64,000 nt of DNA from Apoderus coryli. Taxonomy: Eukaryota > Arthropoda > Insecta > Coleoptera > Attelabidae. The position numbers and the translations under genes were made by a program. Location of the stretch: NCBI GenBank assembly GCA_911728435.2, contig OU452216.1, forward strand, positions 4,848,342 through 4,912,341, given 5' to 3'. Each line of letters begins with the position of its first letter. Position 1 is the first letter of the stretch. The notes below the pieces were generated by a model that was not told the origin of the DNA, did no database searches, and saw only the letters and a list, made by a program, of their open reading frames with translations. Of this stretch, positions 1 to 12,094 are shown piece after piece.

Positions 1-205
1 AACTACATTTAAATTAGGATGTTATAATATGTGGCATTAAGTTTGGTCAAAAATATTATAAAGTTGCAACAACCAACTAGGCACAATTAGATTTTAAGAC
101 AATTTCACGTTGGTTCAGCTTTGTTAAGATTTTAGTCACTAAGCATTTGGTTTGCTCAAACAGCATAAAATGATAATTAGAGAACAAAAACAAATATTAA
201 TAATC

Positions 206-379
206 AAATTTCTTTATTCAGTCATAAATTGTACATTTCTGTACATAGACATGTCAATATGTAAACAATAATGTTTAAAATAAAAACACTCATAACAACA
301 TTCAGAGAAAAATAAAATAAAATAAATAAACAGCAAATGAACAAACAAATGAACAATTACAATCGCTAAAAAAAAAAAA
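206..379 (-). other. 3' UTR of the retrotransposon with poly(A) signal
   Basis: Non-coding segment between the RT stop and the mariner sequence at 176-205. On the minus strand it contains AATAAA a few bases before the junction, which fixes the retrotransposon 3' end. AATC is found at both junctions (left about 202-205, right about 1826-1829), a possible short target duplication. Confidence 0.6.
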
Positions 380-1826
380 CTACCGTCCATTAGTATCAAC
401 AAACTCCTGAAAGCTGTAGAACACGTTATCAATCAAATACAGCTTTAATTTTCTTTTAAATTGTGTCTCAGTTTGGCAACCCTTGACGTCCTCGGGCAGG
501 AGATTATAACATTGGTAGCCCGCGTATTTTGGCGACTTTTTGTAAAATTCGTGTTTGGGACGAGGCAAGCACAATCGGTCCCTTCCCCTAGTGGAATACT
601 CGTGGTTGTCTCCACACGTACGCGCGCCATCTTTATTTTTGTAAATATGACAGAGCGTTTTATATAGGTAAATAGATGGGAATGTGAGCAAACGATTTTG
701 TTTAAAAGCGTCCCTACAAGTACCCCTAAAAGGAATATTAAAAATGCAACGCACTGCTCGTTTTTGTAGTATAAAAACTCTATCAATCATACTAGACCTG
801 CCCCAGACCACTATACCATACGCAATTGCTGAATAGATCAATGCATAATATATTGAAAGTAAGACATGCACATTCATGCAAGTCTTCAGCGAATTAATAA
901 TATATAAAGACGTATTAAGTTTTTTACAAAGGTGGTCTATATGCGTTACCCAGCTGAAATCCGGATCAACAAAAACTCCTAGCAGTTTAGCAGAATCTGA
1001 TAGAGGAAGATGGATATGATCAAAGTTTATGTTGAGATCCAATGTTCTGAACTTATTAAAGTGTATAGCAACTGTTTTGTCAAAGTTGATCATCAGCCTA
1101 TTACTCCGACACCATATTCGAAACTCATCGAGCGTGACATTTATCTTATGTTTTAGAATTTCAGGATCCCTGTCAGACGATAAAAGAGTGGTGTTATCAG
1201 CATACATGTACTGAAAACCGTGTGTGATATTTGCAGGAAGATCGTTAATATAAAGTAAAAATAGCAATGGGCCCAGTATACTTCCCTGAGGAGTGCCCAG
1301 ATCAACATTTAAGAAGTCTGACACAACATATTTAATTTTAACCGCGATTTTTCGGTCCTTCAAATAAGAATGTATCCACCGATTGACCGGTCCACGTATG
1401 CCAACTTGTTCTAATTTTTGGCATAGAAAGTCTCTATCAACAACGTCAAATGCGCTGGACAAATCGAATAAAAGAGCCACTACATGGGAGCCGTTATCAA
1501 TCAGATCATGAACCTGTTGAACAAATTCGACGGTGCAGGTTTCAGTGGAAAAACCTTGTCTAAATCCGTGCTGACAACCGCTTAACACATCACACTGGCT
1601 TACAAATTCAAAAATTCTCTCGGCCACAAGCTTCTCAATCACCTTCGATGGCTTTCTGGTCACCCTTTTTATGTAATGGGATGATAACGGACCTCTTCAG
1701 TTGCTCCGGAAATTTCCCATGATGCACCGACATACCTGACAACTCCGCCACTATGGGACAGAACACGTCAGAAGACTCCTTTAATACCTTCATTGGAATA
1801 CTGTCTATACCCGTAGATTTTTTAAT
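380..1826 (-). pseudogene. non-LTR retrotransposon reverse transcriptase, defective
   Basis: RNA-templated DNA polymerase of a LINE-type element that would copy its transcript at a nicked target. From 1663 down to the stop at 380 there is one 427-codon frame. Palm motifs are visible: motif A FDLSSAFDVVD, motif B GTPQGSILGPLLFLLYIND, then thumb sequence ending in the usual QKRAVRCIF. Motif C reads YADN where the family has Y/FADD, so one catalytic aspartate is lost. Between 1664 and 1826 a second frame holds the fingers (TGIDSIPMKVLKES, LHKKGD); a deletion with frameshift joins it to SKVIEKL. The endonuclease and ORF1 are absent (5' truncation). The 3' UTR reaches 206 and has an AATAAA signal at about 213-218. 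Clade (Jockey/CR1-like) is not resolved. Confidence 0.9.
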
Positions 1827-1865
1827 CGAAAATCACTTTATTGTTTTTCAAAATATTCTCCATGA

Positions 1866-2098
1866 ATCTATATCTATAAACTAACATATTTCCTATAAAG
1901 TAATAAACTTGTACATAATTGAAACTCGCACACGCAATCAGACAATTTGGTCCGAAGAAGTGACAGGACAACGTTGAGGCAGAGGACTGGAGCTGAGACT
2001 CCGCAGCACTTCACAGTGCGTCCGTCAAGAACAGTAAAACAATGATAATGGCTAAATACTTAATGGCGAAGGCCAATATTGAACGAAGAAGAAGAAGA
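1866..2098. other. unidentified insert inside the mariner, ending in a GAA run
   Basis: This stretch interrupts the mariner and is not shared with the other mariner copies. It ends with GAACGAAGAAGAAGAAGAA, which resembles the short tandem 3' tail of a retroposon. No coding motif is visible. A plus-strand retroposon 3' end is an inference. Confidence 0.35.
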
Positions 2099-2529
2099 AT
2101 AACCTCAAAAATGTCCAACTTTACGATAGAGCTGTCAGTTGCCAGATTGCAACACCAGGTTTGCGAAATCCCGAAATATAAAAGCCAACCCTCGTAGTGA
2201 GTTCTCTATTCATCAAGAAAGCCATTGTCACTTCCGATATAAACAATAATTAGCCACTGGAGCTTTCATCCCTGTTCACCACCCTTCCATCAATGCTTGT
2301 CGTGAGCTTTTATTCTTCTATACCTTTACCACAGTCTGTACTTTAATGTTAGGTACGTTAATCCACGTTTCATTCAAGTAGAAAATGTTCTGTTTTTCGT
2401 TACTATATTGTCTTAAGAAAAATTAAGTTAATCTGACCAACAGTAAACAAGTTCTTCCTTATCGGTGAGTATAGATCTTCATACTCGTTACTTTCTCGCT
2501 CAGGCAAATTATTGTGAACGCGCTTCAAA

Positions 2530-2710
2530 AATAGAAATGGAGATAAAGATGGACATAACCATTTTGAAGTCCCCCGAGACGATTAAGACCATATTTCCGG
2601 ATGGAAGTCTGTCTGTCCGAGTGTCTGTATGTATTTTTCCACGATAGCGCCTTAACGCTTTATCCAACCTGGGTTCAAATCCCCGCTCTGGCAACATTTT
2701 GTTTTTTCTA
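2530..2710. repeat. dispersed repeat with GATGGAAGTCTGTCTGTC core
   Basis: The segment around ATGGAAGTCTGTCTGTC followed by a CCACGATAG block recurs at 57.70-57.93 kb, and the sequence that follows it there resembles 7.02-7.14 kb. The three loci look like parts of one interspersed, non-coding repeat. No termini can be defined from this window. Confidence 0.55.
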
Positions 2711-2883
2711 ATTTTGAAACAACCAACCAAGCTTTACGAACTTTAGAAAAGAAAACCGAAGAATCGTTAAAAAATATGAAGACGGATTTCACACAACAGC
2801 TATCAGAAATTCAAAACAGTATGAGGCAATTGTTAGCAATTCAGTAGTAGAAAATATTTCTCGAGTTTTGTGCGACCAGAGAA

Positions 2884-3457
2884 TATGAACTGACTGAGTT
2901 TGCATAATTTGGCTAATATATTGAAAGGTTAGGCGGTAAATATGAGAAAAGCTGACGGAACTGAATATATAGAAGCAACTGTAAAAACAATTTGGAATAC
3001 TACGAGTAGGCTACTCCAGGAAAAATACTTCAATGACTTCAAAATTGTATTCGACCCGTTTAACAGTGTGATATTCAAAAATGCGCGAGATGCAAGAAAT
3101 GCAAAACGTAAAAGATAACAGCAGGATCCAAACAAACGAAAATCCAGCAGTTCATCAAATTTGAGTTCAAGTGATTTGGCTAGTATCATTGGATTATGGG
3201 ATGAATGTACACCAGAAGGTTTACTAAAGAATTTTTACCATATTGTAGCTGTTGAGTTAGCTTGGCGAGATGGTGAACCAGCTGATTGCCTTATTGATTA
3301 TTTCACGATTGAGAAAGATAATGATGGAACGCCAACCAACAGAATTGAATACAATCCAATATTCAGTAATACATGCCTGCGGCATTGGGCTATTATCAAC
3401 CAACACGCTTTCGGCATTCTCTATGACAAAATTATCTTGGTATTATCAAGACCCTAG
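2884..3457 (+). pseudogene. Crypton-like (DUF3504) tyrosine-recombinase fragment
   Basis: A single frame runs through this interval with two stops (2930-2932 and 3116-3118). Readable blocks are NMRKADGTEYIEATVKTIW (about 2939-2995), NARDARNAKRKR before the second stop, then WDECTPEGLLKNFYH, VELAWRDGE and RIEYNPIFS. This order matches the N-terminal and early catalytic part of the DUF3504 proteins related to Crypton recombinases and ZMYM-type proteins. The catalytic Arg-His-Arg-Tyr part is missing, since the frame runs into other sequence after about 3410. Family assignment is from recall of the pattern; the stops show it is dead. Confidence 0.6.
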
Positions 3458-3597
3458 GGGTATTACTACTGAGTATAATAGCAGGAGATTTACCCCTTAC
3501 ATTAGGTGTATTTCTAAACTCCAACAGTCCTTTGTAGTACTTTTCTTTATTCAACGTTTCGTTCTCTATGCATTTGATTATTAATGCTTTCATGTTG
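3440..3597 (-). pseudogene. Gypsy-like integrase C-terminal scrap
   Basis: On the minus strand a short open frame reads KYYKGLLEFRNTPNVRGKSP followed by A and ends near VLIIPR. LLE(F/Y)RNTP...SPA is the hallmark just after the catalytic core of Ty3/Gypsy-type integrases, which insert retrotransposon DNA into the genome. Only about 50 codons survive, with no LTR or other pol domain nearby. It abuts the Crypton-like fragment on one side and a mariner fragment on the other. Confidence 0.5.
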
Positions 3598-3612
3598 ATG
3601 TTGTTGTTGTTC

Positions 3613-3925
3613 AAAAACAACAACGAACTGATGCTTCAGAGGAGCGTATGGCGCTGTTAAACAGCAATAAAATGGATTTCTATCGTCGATATGCGACAAT
3701 GGATGAAACATGGCTTCACTATTACACACCAGAATCCAAAAGTGAACAGCAATCGACAAAACGAATCCAAAGCGAGCAAAGACGCAACAGTCGGTCGGTA
3801 AGGTGATGGCGTCTGTATTTTGGGATGCGAACGGAATAATATTCATCAATTACCCCCAAAAAGGAATCACCATCAACAGCGACTGTTTGCAAAAGAAAAA
3901 AGTGATGTTTCACCAGCCATAGGAA
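3613..3925 (+). pseudogene. mariner transposase relic (TMDETW group)
   Basis: Plus-strand frames give KQQRTDASEER, FYRRYATMDETWLHYYTPES and, after a shift, VGKVMASVFWDANGIIF and GITINSD. These match the region of a mariner transposase around the first catalytic aspartate (MDETW) and the strand that follows. The helix-turn-helix region and the second and third aspartates are absent. Related scraps of the same group occur on the minus strand at 8.15-8.28 and 18.44-18.61 kb. Confidence 0.75.
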
Positions 3926-3959
3926 GAACAGTAGTTCCCAAAAATAGTTTATCGATCAA

Positions 3960-5130
3960 ATTCTACGTCAATCGTTCTACGCGAATGCCCGCACGGTAAC
4001 TCGTTATGGATAAATTATAAATTTATTTGAAAATGACAACAAAGCATTTTATTTTACATCGGAAAAAATGTACTATTCACTTTCCTAAATTGAATTCTTG
4101 CCATATATAAACTTGTTTCAAAACACAATGTATAATAAATGCTTCGCTTCAATTCCATGTTAGGGAAATGCGTCATTTTCTTGTAACGATCCGTATATGC
4201 AATATTTGGAGATGTGCTAAAAGCCAGAGACAATGACGCATTTGCATACACTACATAAATATAAACCAATTTTCTTCCGAAGGAAAATTGCATATTTTTA
4301 TAATTATAACTGTACCCGTTTTTATTGGACGGTAGCCAAAGTGTTGAGCATTTTTATACTGCGCTACTTAATCAAGATATTATTTGTTTGGGCACATTTT
4401 ACAATACCTTTGAGAAGCCGAATATGTAGAAAAATGTTATCGGTGTGTTCCGACAAATATAATAAAGTTAAGTAGCACTTTCATAGATAATCAGCCGCTG
4501 TTAAGTTGGTATTATATTTTACAATGTGTACCTAGTTAACTGACACAAAAAATTAGAAGACTATTAAGTAGTGTGGTTGGTTGGTTATTAACAAAGAAAT
4601 CCACGAAAACCACATTTTCTTTTTTTTTGACAGTGAAAAAATGCTTCTTTTTGAAAAAAAAAATACGATTAATATTGAGTCTGAATATATAAATATTTAT
4701 CGCGGTCTTTCCAGCAAGGGACACCATGTATGTACCTATCTACACACCGACAAATTTAGCCGAACTCTCAAAATTTACTCTAAGTTTGAGATCGATTTTC
4801 TGTTGAACTCTGAGACGTATTGGGATGACTTTTTTTTAGAAATGTTTATGATTATTTAAGTGACAAACTAAATTTAAGACAGTATTTAAATATACCCAAG
4901 TAATATGGACTAAATTGAGTCGGCGGCTGTCAGATCTAGCTACGCCACTGCCTAAGACATTGTATTGTATTGTATTACCCTAATCTGATATCCAACCAAC
5001 TTTGACAAATCAAATTATAGCAATTTAACGTCATCTGGGCCCATAACCTGATATTAGTTTAGATAAAGTTTGAATCAGTACTTTTCAATAAACGAGTTTA
5101 TTAAATAAATATGTTCTTTTATATTATTGA
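3960..5130. other. intergenic, no supported gene
   Basis: AT-rich sequence with several short open frames that show no recognisable domain, including 4581-4859 on the plus strand. A (TGTAT)n run lies at about 4962-4978. Nothing else can be assigned. Confidence 0.5.
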
Positions 5131-5134
5131 CAAT

Positions 5135-5392
5135 TTCTAAAGTAGCACCAGTTGAGCGTAGCTGACTGTCTTATAAGTTTGTCAAAACTGAGCAAACGTG
5201 TTTCTAGTTTGTCTATTGACGGATCCAATTTCATAAGCAATAACTTCTTACGTAACAGCAGCTGATTAGCTATTCCTTTTGGTGCGTAAGTATTTCTAAG
5301 AGCCTGCCAACCCTCGTAAGCTGTTTCTTTGGCTTTTACACATTCAAAATAATAATTGTCAGAGATTTTCGGAATTGCGACTTACATTACAC
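5135..5392 (-). pseudogene. Copia-type Gag fragment (UBN2 domain)
   Basis: The minus strand is open across this interval and reads KAKETAYEGWQALRNTY, then LLLRKKLLLMKLDPSIDKLE. This is the pattern of the Gag capsid region of Ty1/Copia LTR retrotransposons (a VxxAKxAxxxWxxLxxxY block followed by a leucine-rich helix). About 85 codons survive; no zinc knuckle, protease or pol lies beside it. No LTR could be paired. Confidence 0.7.
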
Positions 5393-5562
5393 TCCATCAT
5401 CGTAATTATATATACTTTGATTCCACTGAGATTAAGGACTACTTTTTCAAACTTTAATTTCATTGTAATAGAGTTTATACAGGGTCCTTCATGTTTTGTT
5501 TAATTTGAAGACATTTCTTCAGTTAAAACCAACAATCACACATAAGAAGGTAGAAACGAAGA

Positions 5563-5565
5563 GAG

Positions 5566-5598
<33 letters not shown>

Positions 5599-7035
5599 TA
5601 ATAAAGGCCTTTATTGAGGATACAAAATACAAAAAAAAAACAATTATAAATATAATATAACAAAACAAGTGTGATTTTTTGTTTTAACATTTTCCCAAGT
5701 TTATCTCCCCAAAGGGCGAGATTCAGTGCTGACTACTAAGTAGCCGCCTGTTCAGCTAACCCAAATAACCCTAACCTAACTTAACCTAAGAACATTAGAC
5801 AAACATATAGGACAAATCTTAACTTAATCTAGAATTATAAATATGTACTTCCACATTATACAATAATAATTGAGCCACATCAAATTAGAGTGATCACACA
5901 CTCCTTTGGATAGTAAATAAATACTTGGATAAATTCTTCTTGAACTGCCCAATACTTTTAGATTTCCGGATATCAATTGGCAAATCATTTACAATGCGAG
6001 TGACGTTATACGAATTTGACCTCTTAAACAATTCTTTGGAATGCGTTGGTGGAGTCAGTGTTCCCTTAAATCTAATCAAATATGGAGGCGTTTTGTTATG
6101 TAGAACGTTAAAATCGAGACAAGCACTGTGTAAGTGACGGCGATTCTTCATACTCAACCATCTCACCTCCTCCAGCCTTCCACTTAAGCGATCATACTTT
6201 CTTATACCAAATACAAGACGCAGACAGCTGTTCTGTAATTTCGGTATTCTACCACAATCAATACTTGTAAGGCAAGAATTATAGACGGAATCACAAAAAT
6301 TAAAATGCGATAAAACATGGGATTCACATAAGGCAATTTTTGTGCGTCTAGTTAAAAGATGGCGATTGTGGTAGATTGACCTCAAATTCATATATGCCTT
6401 TCTCAAGCAATGGTTAACATGTGCAGTGAAACGCAGATTTTGGTCCATGTATAGTCCCAAGTTTCGAACACAGTCCTTGAATTCTACCACTTTACTTTGA
6501 ATTTTGATATGATTGGAATGATCTGATAGAAATGTACCCGTGTTACACTTATTACCAAACACAATTGCTACCGTTTTAGCAGCATTTAGTAACAAGCAAT
6601 GTTTTTCAGATACAAGCTGTAAGTTGCTGAGATCATTATTAATTTTTTCTATAGCTTGCAAATACTCAGAGGTAGTAAACGACATATAAATTTGTGTGTC
6701 ATCTGCAAAAAAGTGCTGGTAACAATTTTTGACTGAAGAGGGAAATTGTGACTCGTACATTAAATAAAATAAGGGTCCTAAAACTGAGCCTTGAGGAACT
6801 CCCTTTAGAATAGTGGCGATATTTGTGAATATATTGTTATATGTAACTGCCTGTTTTCGATCCTGTAAATAATTACGCAATAGTTCTGAAGCGGCGGGAC
6901 CCATTCCATGGTACTGTAATAAAGCCACAAACATTTTATGATCCAACGTGTCAAAAGCCTTGGAGTAGTCCAGCAAAACAAGAACTGAGATTTTATTTTG
7001 ATCTATAGCTCTGAAAATGTCACCAGTGTTCTAGG
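5563..7035 (-). mobile_element. 5'-truncated non-LTR retrotransposon with TTATT tail
   Basis: The element reads right to left. It enters inside the RT gene at about 7035, ends coding at 5894, and has a 3' UTR finishing in AATAAAGGCCTTTATTATTTT and a (TTA)n tail (complement of the ATAATAATA run at 5566-5612). The same kind of tail ends the copies at 24.0, 25.0, 29.0 and 32.0 kb, so this is one family. Confidence 0.85.
5894..7033 (-). CDS. reverse transcriptase, 5'-partial but uninterrupted
   Basis: About 380 codons with no stop or frameshift. In order: motif A at LLDYSKAFDTLDH (about 6960), motif B KGVPQGSVLGPLFYLMY, motif C FADDTQIYM with both aspartates present, then thumb and C-terminal sequence with the family signature FGIRKYDRLSGRLEEVRWLS and PPTHSKELFKRSNSYNV. 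The frame continues upstream of the first methionine (RAIDQNKISVLVL), showing that the true start is lost by 5' truncation. The endonuclease domain is absent, so the copy cannot move by itself. The clean frame suggests it inserted recently compared with the other RT relics here. Confidence 0.88.
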
Positions 7036-7145
7036 ATAAACCCATTAGTTTTTGCTTTTAAAAGCTTTAGCCCTGTGTTAGGGGTGGACACAATCCCCAA
7101 ATTTCCAAAGAGTGATACATCATTTAAAATCATTTTTTATCTACT
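7015..7145. repeat. dispersed repeat related to 57.78-57.92 kb
   Basis: The blocks CCATTAGTTTTTG, a GGT(A)GTGG-type block, CACAA(T/C)CCCCAAAT and TGACACATTATTT-like sequence occur in the same order here and at 57.78-57.92 kb. It begins just at the 5' truncation point of the retrotransposon. Non-coding. Confidence 0.5.
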
Positions 7146-8145
7146 AAGTAGTTAGGTAGGTAGTTGGGTTAGTTTAGGTTAAGATAGTGGGTAAAATTTG
7201 CTTGATTGTACTATTGTAAATGAACTGTCATTTTGACAACGAGTTTTAAGTGGAACAAATTACAGTTTACCATTCACGATTGCATTAAAGACTTTTTTTT
7301 GTTAATCGATTTATTTTTGGCTCATAGTAAATCATATTAATGACGACCAATAATAATTATTGGATATCAAACAATCCACATAATTAATTAATTTATTTAT
7401 TTAACATAATTTTTAACTTGATTACAAAATCCAGATCATCAGCATTCGATGCATCTCTGTTTCTACTCACGATCATCTGGCTATTTCAACTAAAAATAAG
7501 AGCGACACACTTGCCGAGATTCAAAAATAAACTTCTTGTGAACAATAGCAGTATAAATTGCTGGAATCGCTTTGTAATAACTGACAGTCGCCTGATTAAT
7601 TGGACAATAAATCTTTAAATCGTCAGCAACAAGTTTAAGATTACATTTCTAGAAACAATATTTGATTATAAGGGGAAATAATTACACACTCGTCCGCACT
7701 AAATTAAAACATATACAGGGTGTAACAAAGTAATATGACTCTGTAGATTTTGTTGAATTAAACAAAAAACATTTTTGGGCCTTCGAAGTAACCTTAGAGG
7801 GTTAAGTAAAAAGCTACTAGCGAATTTTTTGATATTGCAAAATCCTAATTTCAAACTATCTTTCTTTACAGGTATGTCGTGTCAAAGATGTCGACAATCA
7901 TGGTCAAGACTTTTAGGTATGGCATTTTTTAAATATTTTTTGTAAGAATATTTTTAGTTTAAAAGATATTTAGGGCCAGTAGTACACTCAGTAAATGAAT
8001 GATGCACGGGACTAAGTTTAATCTTTGACCTGGGTTCAGCTGCTTTCTCGTTGTTTATACTTTGTTCAATGCAAGTTTAGTAAATCTCGATTAAAATTAA
8101 CAGGTCATTCAATAAAACAAAATTTTGTCAAACTCGATTTTATTA
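7145..8145. other. intergenic, with an ACAGGGTGT terminal-like motif
   Basis: AT-rich and without a supported gene. ACAGGGTGT at about 7714-7722 is one of ten exact copies of this 9-mer (either strand) in the window. Confidence 0.4.
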
Positions 8146-8147
8146 AT

Positions 8148-8275
8148 CAACCAAGTTGCGATTCGTCGATTACTGTGCACTCAGCTGACTGTCTTTTGGA
8201 TTCTGGTGTGTAATGGTGAAGCCATTTTCATCCATTGTCACATATCGACGATAGAATTCATTTTCCTAATATATT
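8148..8275 (-). pseudogene. mariner transposase scrap (TMDE group)
   Basis: Read on the minus strand the segment gives NEFYRRYVTMDE, then after a one-base shift LHHYTPESKRQSA-like sequence. It is the same short region around the first catalytic aspartate as in the 3.6-kb relic. No other part of the transposase is nearby. Confidence 0.65.
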
Positions 8276-8514
8276 AATTACTACTACTTTTTTAATTTCA
8301 ACAAAATATTATCCGTCATCATTTGTAGCTATAAAACAAAATCATATACCTAGTAAAACGTGCTTATAGGCAAGTAAGTACTTTTGTATTACACGTACCA
8401 AATCGTATTGTTTAACTTCCGCTGTTTTAAATGTTTTTGTCAACAAACATGAACATTAATAAACAACATAAGCTGCAATATACGGGAGCCAGAACTGGGT
8501 AAGTTTGGTCGAAA

Positions 8515-11330
8515 TAAAATTAGTTAGAATTCAATGTAATTGTAATTCGTAATTACAAATTTCGATAAAGTAATTTGTATAATGGTAATTAATTACATTA
8601 TGGGTAAAAGTAATTTGTAATTGTAATTGTGGGATCGGAGCTCCAATTACTTTCAACAATTACTTTCCCGAATACGACTGATATCGAGAACTGTAACCGA
8701 AGTACTCATATAATGTCCTTTCTTGTTTACATATTTTTTATTTGTAAAATATAGAAGTAATTCAAAAAGCAATCAAATTACAATTTTAATTATAATTAAT
8801 TACTTTTTTCTTTCGAAAGTAATTTGTAATTGTAATTAATTACAGGTTTGTTACATTTTAATTGGAGAACTAATTAAAAAAGCAATTAAATTACAATTTT
8901 TATTATATTGAATTACTTTTTTTTCGAAAGTAATTTGTAATTAATTACAAATTTCTATAAGGTTTGTTAAATTTTATTTGGATTAGTGATTAAAAAGACA
9001 ATCAAATTACAATTTTAACTATAATTAATTATTTTTTTGTTCAAAAGTAATTTGTAATTGGAATTAATTACATATTTCTATAAGATTTGTGAATTTTGAA
9101 TTGGAGAAGTAATTAAAAAAGCAATCAAATTACAATTTTCATTATAATTAATGACGTTTTTCTTTCGAAAGGAAGTTGCAATAATTGTAATTAATTATAT
9201 TTATCTAAGGTTTGTTAAATTTTAATTGGAGAAGTACCTGAAAAAGCAATTAAATTACAATTTTAATCATAATGAATTACTTTTTTTTCGAAAGTCATTT
9301 GTAATTGTAGTTAATTACAAATTTCTATAATGATGGATGATAAATTTTAATTGGAAAAGTAAATGAAAAACCCATCAAATTACAATTTTAATTATAATTA
9401 ATTACTGTTTTTTCAAAATTTCTATAAGGGATGTTAAATTTTAATTGGAGAAATAATTAACAGAGCAATCAAATTACAATTTTGATTGATTGAATTAATT
9501 ACGTGTTTCTTTCGAAGGTAATTTTAAATTGTAATGAATTACAAATTTCTATAAGATTTGTTAAACTTTAATTGGAGAAGTAATTAAAAAAGCAATTAAA
9601 ATACAATTTTAATTACAATAAGATACGTTTTTCTGTCGAAAGAAATTTTAAATTGTAAAGAATTACAAATTTCTATAAGGTTTGTTAAATTTTTATTTGA
9701 AGAAGTAATTGAAAAAGCAAATAAATAACAATTTGAGTTATAATTAATTACGTTTTTCTTTCGAAAGTAATTTTAAATTGTAATTAATTACAAATTTCTA
9801 TAAGGTTTCTTAAATTTTAATTGGAGAAGTAATTAAAAAAGCAAATAAATAACAATTTCTCAGTTATAATTAATTACGATTTTCTTTCGAAAGTAATTTT
9901 AAATTGTAATTAATTACAAATTTCTATAAGGTTTGTTAAATTTTTATTTGAAGAAGTAATTGAAAAAGCAAATAAATAACAATTTTAGTTATAATTAATT
10001 ACGTTTTTCTTTCGAAAGTAATTTTAAATTGTAATTAATTACAAATTTCTATAAGGTTTGTTAAATTTTAATTGGAGAAGTAATTGAAAAAGCAAATAAA
10101 TAACAATTTTAGTTATAATTAATTACGTTTTTCTTTCGAAAGTAATTTTAAATTGTAATTAATTAGAAATTTCTATAAGGTTTGTTAAATTTTAATTGGA
10201 GAAGTAATTGAAAAAGCAAATAAATAACAATTTTAGTTATAATTAATTACGTTTTTCTTTCGAAAGTAATTTTAAATTGTAATGAATTACAAATTTCTAT
10301 AAGGTTTTTTAAATTTTAATTTGAGGAAGTAATTGAAAAAGCAAATAAATAACAATTTTAGTTATAATTAATTACGTTTTTCTTTCGAAAGTAATTTTAA
10401 ATTGTAATTAATTACAAATTTCTGTAAGGTTTGTTAAATTTTAATTAAAGAAGTAACTAACAAAGTAATCAAATTACAATTTTGATCATAATGAATTTTT
10501 GTTTTTTCGAAAGTAATTTTAAATTGTAATGAATTACAAATTTCTATAATATTTGTTAAATTTTATTGGAGAAGTAATTAAAAAAGCAATTAAAATACAA
10601 TTTTAATTATAATTAATTACGTTTTTCTTTCGAAAGTAATTTTAAATTGTAATGAATTAGAAATTTCTATAATATTTGTTAAATTTTAATTGGAGAAGTA
10701 ATTAAAAAAGCAATTAAAATATAATTTTATTTATAATTAATTACGTTTTTCTTTCGAAAGTAATTTTAAATTGTAATGAATTACAAATTTGTTAAATTTT
10801 AATTGAAGAAGTAACTGAAAAAGTAATCAAATTACAATTTTGATCATAATGAATTATTGTTTTTTCGAAAGTAATTTGTAATTGTAATTAATTAGAAATT
10901 TCTACAAGGTTTGTTATATTTTAATTGAAGAAGTAATTGAACAAGCAAATAAATATCAATTTTTGATATAATAACTTATTATATAAGGTTTGTTAAATTT
11001 TAATTGGAGAACTAATTAAAAAAGCAATCTATTTTCTTTCGAAAGTAATTTGTAATTGTAATTAGTTACAAATTAGTATAATTAGTGAAAAATTTGAATT
11101 GCAGAGGTAAATGAAAATGTAATCAAATTAGGTACAATTTTAATTATAACTAATTACTTTTTTTCGACTGTAATTTGTAATTGTAATTAATTACAAATAT
11201 CTATAAGGTAATTAATTACATTTTTTTCGAACGTAATTTTTAATTGTAATTATTGACAAATTTCTATAAGGTTTATAAAATTTTAATTCGAGAAGTAAAT
11301 GAAAAAACAATCAAATTCCAATTTCACCTA
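8515..11330. repeat. satellite array, ~125-bp unit, TAATTA-rich
   Basis: About 22 tandem units. Spacing of the ACAAATTTCTATAAGG landmark in the central part is 125, 126, 125, 124, 124 and 125 bp (9665 to 10414). Each unit holds TTTCTTTCGAAAGTAATTT, a TAATTAATTAC block and TTGGAGAAGTAATT. Central units are the most alike; units at both edges are shorter and more diverged, as expected for homogenisation from the middle. No long open frame. Confidence 0.93.
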
Positions 11331-12090
11331 CATCATTGCAAACAAATTTAGACATCCTATTCAATTTCCTGTTAGCCCTAAGACATGATGTTATACCTAC
11401 TATGTAGAATCAACACTCAACGTTTGAGATCCTCAAATGTTCAAAGTGTCTTGTTCGGGCTTCCAGTATTTAGTTGCTTTCCAGTCAGACACTAATCCTG
11501 GTAATTTATCAGTAGTAGGTGAGATAATGTTAGATCTACAGATGATTTTCGGCATTTCCTTAAGACCGTCACACTCACCATTTACAGTTAAGGTTAATTA
11601 TAGGGAACTTTTGTGTACCTACTAAACTTATACATATAAAAGAATGTGTAAATACAAATAATAAATTGATTGGTATGAATAACGTTGATACAGATATAAT
11701 TTTTCGAATTAGGAATCTTTAAGGCAAAAAACACTGCAATATTAACCGGACAATGAAAATGTTGTTCAAAATGAATCATAAATAACTTTTTCAGTATTGC
11801 ATTAATTTTAACAATTTTTTTTCGAGTCTTAGGCCGTTTTATTGTCATCATTTTTTCATATTAAAACTTCAAAAATTTCGAACGGATTTGTTACATACAG
11901 GGGTGAACAGAAAGTTACATTTTACTCTAAACGAAAAGTTTGGAAACACCCTGTACAAAAAACTCACAACTGAATAATGATTTTTTTGCAACATTTTGAA
12001 GTTCCATCTTTACTGAACAACATGTTTTTTGATTCATACCGATATCTGTTTTCTTAAAGGAAAAACACTGGTTTTAAAGAAATAATGCAA
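11331..12090. other. intergenic, no supported gene
   Basis: Two short open frames (11437-11625 plus, 11594-11851 minus) show no domain and overlap each other. ACACCCTGT lies at 11945-11953. Confidence 0.4.
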
Positions 12091-12094
12091 TAAT

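Larger units (their letters stand above)
176..2194 (-). mobile_element. mariner remnant, split by a retrotransposon
   Basis: The right end (about 2101-2194) carries the terminal sequence also seen at 46.4 kb, ending GGCAACCCTCG-like next to TA (2195-2196). The left pieces, 176-205 and 1827-1865, match the transposase-end side of the mariner at 21.3-22.5 kb read in reverse. Everything between 206 and 1826 is a non-LTR retrotransposon, and 1866-2098 is unrelated DNA, so almost all of the transposase is gone. Orientation (transposase on the minus strand) is inferred from the order of the two ends. The outer left terminal repeat is not recognisable, so the element is also broken at that side. Confidence 0.7.

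Noticed and set aside
4581..4859. 92-codon open frame
   Set aside because: No domain, runs of F and K from T- and A-rich sequence; length expected by chance here.
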